Shown: positions 4,582 to 5,402 of the stretch, one piece after another
Numbering within the stretch: position 1 is the first letter of the stretch
Layout of the letters: every line of letters begins with the position of its first letter
Assembly (NCBI GenBank): GCA_030040175.1
Contig: JASHUF010000285.1
Coordinates: 1 to 5,402 of the forward strand
DNA: 5,402 nucleotides
Direction: 5' to 3'
Origin: Acidobacteriaceae bacterium
Lineage (GTDB): Bacteria; Acidobacteriota; Terriglobia; Terriglobales; Acidobacteriaceae
The notes under the pieces: generated by a model
Databases searched by the model: none
The model's input: only the letters and a program-made list of their open reading frames with translations
What the model was told of the DNA's origin: nothing
Made by a program: the position numbers and the translations under genes

Positions 4582-5259
4582 ATGTCAATCCGTATTAACG
4601 ATATTGCGCCGGACTTCGCGGCTGAAACCACGCAGGGCCCCATCCATTTTCATCAATGGATCGGGGACGGATGGGCGGTGCTGTTTTCGCACCCCAAGGA
4701 CTTTACCCCGGTTTGCACCACGGAGCTGGGCGCGGTGGCGAGGCTGGAAAAGCAGTTTGCCCGGCGCGGCGCCAAGGTAATCGGACTCAGTGTCGATCCC
4801 GTCTCGAGCCATCAGAAATGGGCCCCCGACATTCGCGATGTCAGCGGCTTTGAGGTGAACTATCCCCTCATCGGCGATCCGGAGCTCAAGGTCGCCAAGC
4901 TCTATGACATGCTGCCGGCCGATGCGGGCACCACCGCGGAGGGCCGCACGCCCGCGCAGAATGCAACCGCGCGCACGGTATACGTCATCGGACCCGACAA
5001 GCGCATCAAGCTCACGCTCTCGTATCCCATGTCGACCGGCCGCAACTTTGACGAGATACTCCGCGCTCTCGACTCCGTCCAGCTCACGGCGAAGCATCCG
5101 GTCTCGACGCCCGCCGACTGGAAGCAGGGCGAAGACGTGATCATTGCCGGGTCAGTATCGAACGAGCAGGCGGAAAAGCAGTTCCCCGGCTACAAGACCG
5201 TGAAGCCTTACCTGCGCACGGCCAAGCAACCCCAGGAAGAAGCAGTGCTCGCGAAGTAA
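4582..5259 (+). CDS. 1-Cys peroxiredoxin (Prx6 type)
   Basis: The 225-residue enzyme reduces hydrogen peroxide and alkyl hydroperoxides in the cytoplasm. It begins MSIRINDIAPDFAAET, the usual thioredoxin-fold start of the AhpC/TSA family. The active-site PxxxTxxC motif is P38-K-D-F-T42-P-V-C45, so C45 is the peroxidatic cysteine, and R131 (ATARTVYVIGPDK) is the likely conserved active-site arginine. TGRNFDEILRALDSVQLT (152-169) and the C-terminal stretch WKQGEDVII...SVSNEQAEKQFPGYKTVKPYLR are typical of Prx6-type enzymes, whose length is about 210-225 residues. C45 is the only cysteine, so there is no resolving cysteine and an outside thiol must recycle it. No signal peptide is present. The gene stands alone behind the structured leader and terminator, which suggests control by attenuation. 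The family call is secure, but the physiological reductant is unknown. Confidence 0.96.
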   Translation: MSIRINDIAPDFAAETTQGPIHFHQWIGDGWAVLFSHPKDFTPVCTTELGAVARLEKQFARRGAKVIGLSVDPVSSHQKWAPDIRDVSGFEVNYPLIGDPELKVAKLYDMLPADAGTTAEGRTPAQNATARTVYVIGPDKRIKLTLSYPMSTGRNFDEILRALDSVQLTAKHPVSTPADWKQGEDVIIAGSVSNEQAEKQFPGYKTVKPYLRTAKQPQEEAVLAK

Positions 5260-5267
5260 GACCCGGT

Positions 5268-5321
5268 TGAGCGCATCCGCCGCACCGGCGCGGCGGAACG
5301 CAAAACCTGAGTGAGCGCATC
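5268..5321. repeat. Ten-base direct repeat flanking the hairpin
   Basis: TGAGCGCATC occurs at 5268-5277 and 5312-5321, on either side of the GC-rich hairpin after the peroxiredoxin. The meaning is unknown and chance is possible in such GC-rich sequence. Confidence 0.3.
5277..5296 (+). terminator. Possible GC-rich terminator hairpin after the peroxiredoxin
   Basis: CCGCCGC (5277-5283) and GCGGCGG (5290-5296) form a perfect 7-bp stem with a 6-base loop, 17 bases after the stop. No T tract follows, so it is at best a weak or atypical terminator, or an mRNA-stabilising hairpin. Confidence 0.35.
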
Positions 5322-5340
5322 ACGGGGGCACCAGAGCCAA

Positions 5341-5368
5341 GTCGCCGCGACCTGCAGGGAGCGGCGAC
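5341..5368. repeat. Inverted repeat with 8-bp arms
   Basis: GTCGCCGC (5341-5348) and GCGGCGAC (5361-5368) pair perfectly around a 12-base loop that contains the palindrome CCTGCAGG. There is no T tract. It may be a second terminator-like hairpin for the peroxiredoxin transcript or belong to whatever lies to the right of the window. Confidence 0.4.
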
Positions 5369-5402
5369 CTTGCACAGGATGCAGCAGGGCACAATTACTC
5401 AG

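Overview
The window is GC-rich bacterial chromosome, most likely from an acidobacterium (Acidobacteriota, Terriglobia-like). The best clue is the protein read leftward from 2887. Its N-terminal winged-helix domain, single membrane span and extracytoplasmic domain match a regulator family I know as greatly expanded in that phylum. This assignment comes from family recognition and was not checked by a search. No mobile element, CRISPR array, rRNA or tRNA is visible.

Left block (1-3023, minus strand). A membrane-anchored transcription regulator (1400-2887, TTG start) is followed after 281 bases by an exported glycosidase-like protein with a Tat-type signal (1-1118, cut off by the window edge). 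The gap between them holds four GTTAC copies in two closely spaced pairs, which look like a regulator site. A plausible promoter for the regulator lies at about 3018-3045.

Middle block (3267-4102, minus strand). Two small genes appear to form a leftward transcription unit. One is a 46-residue single-span membrane protein (3931-4071). The other is a 107-residue Cys/His-containing protein with a GTG start (3473-3796). A clear intrinsic terminator sits at 3267-3294. About 180 bases of untranslated sequence with an imperfect direct repeat separate the last stop from the terminator. The region upstream of the small genes carries paired direct repeats.

Right block (4321-5402, plus strand). A 1-Cys peroxiredoxin (4582-5259) is preceded by the most interesting stretch of the window. 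A consensus-like promoter (TTGACA at 4321) leads into about 130 bases of strongly self-complementary leader, then a very strong intrinsic terminator (4489-4536), then a Shine-Dalgarno and the gene. The leader contains a near-copy of the terminator's 3' arm that could act as an antiterminator, and an upstream segment that could in turn sequester that copy. This is the layout expected of a transcription-attenuation element or riboswitch controlling the peroxiredoxin. I do not recognise it as a known RNA class.

The three blocks seem to be independent units. The only functional links I can propose are regulator to glycosidase on the left and leader RNA to peroxiredoxin on the right, and both are inferences.
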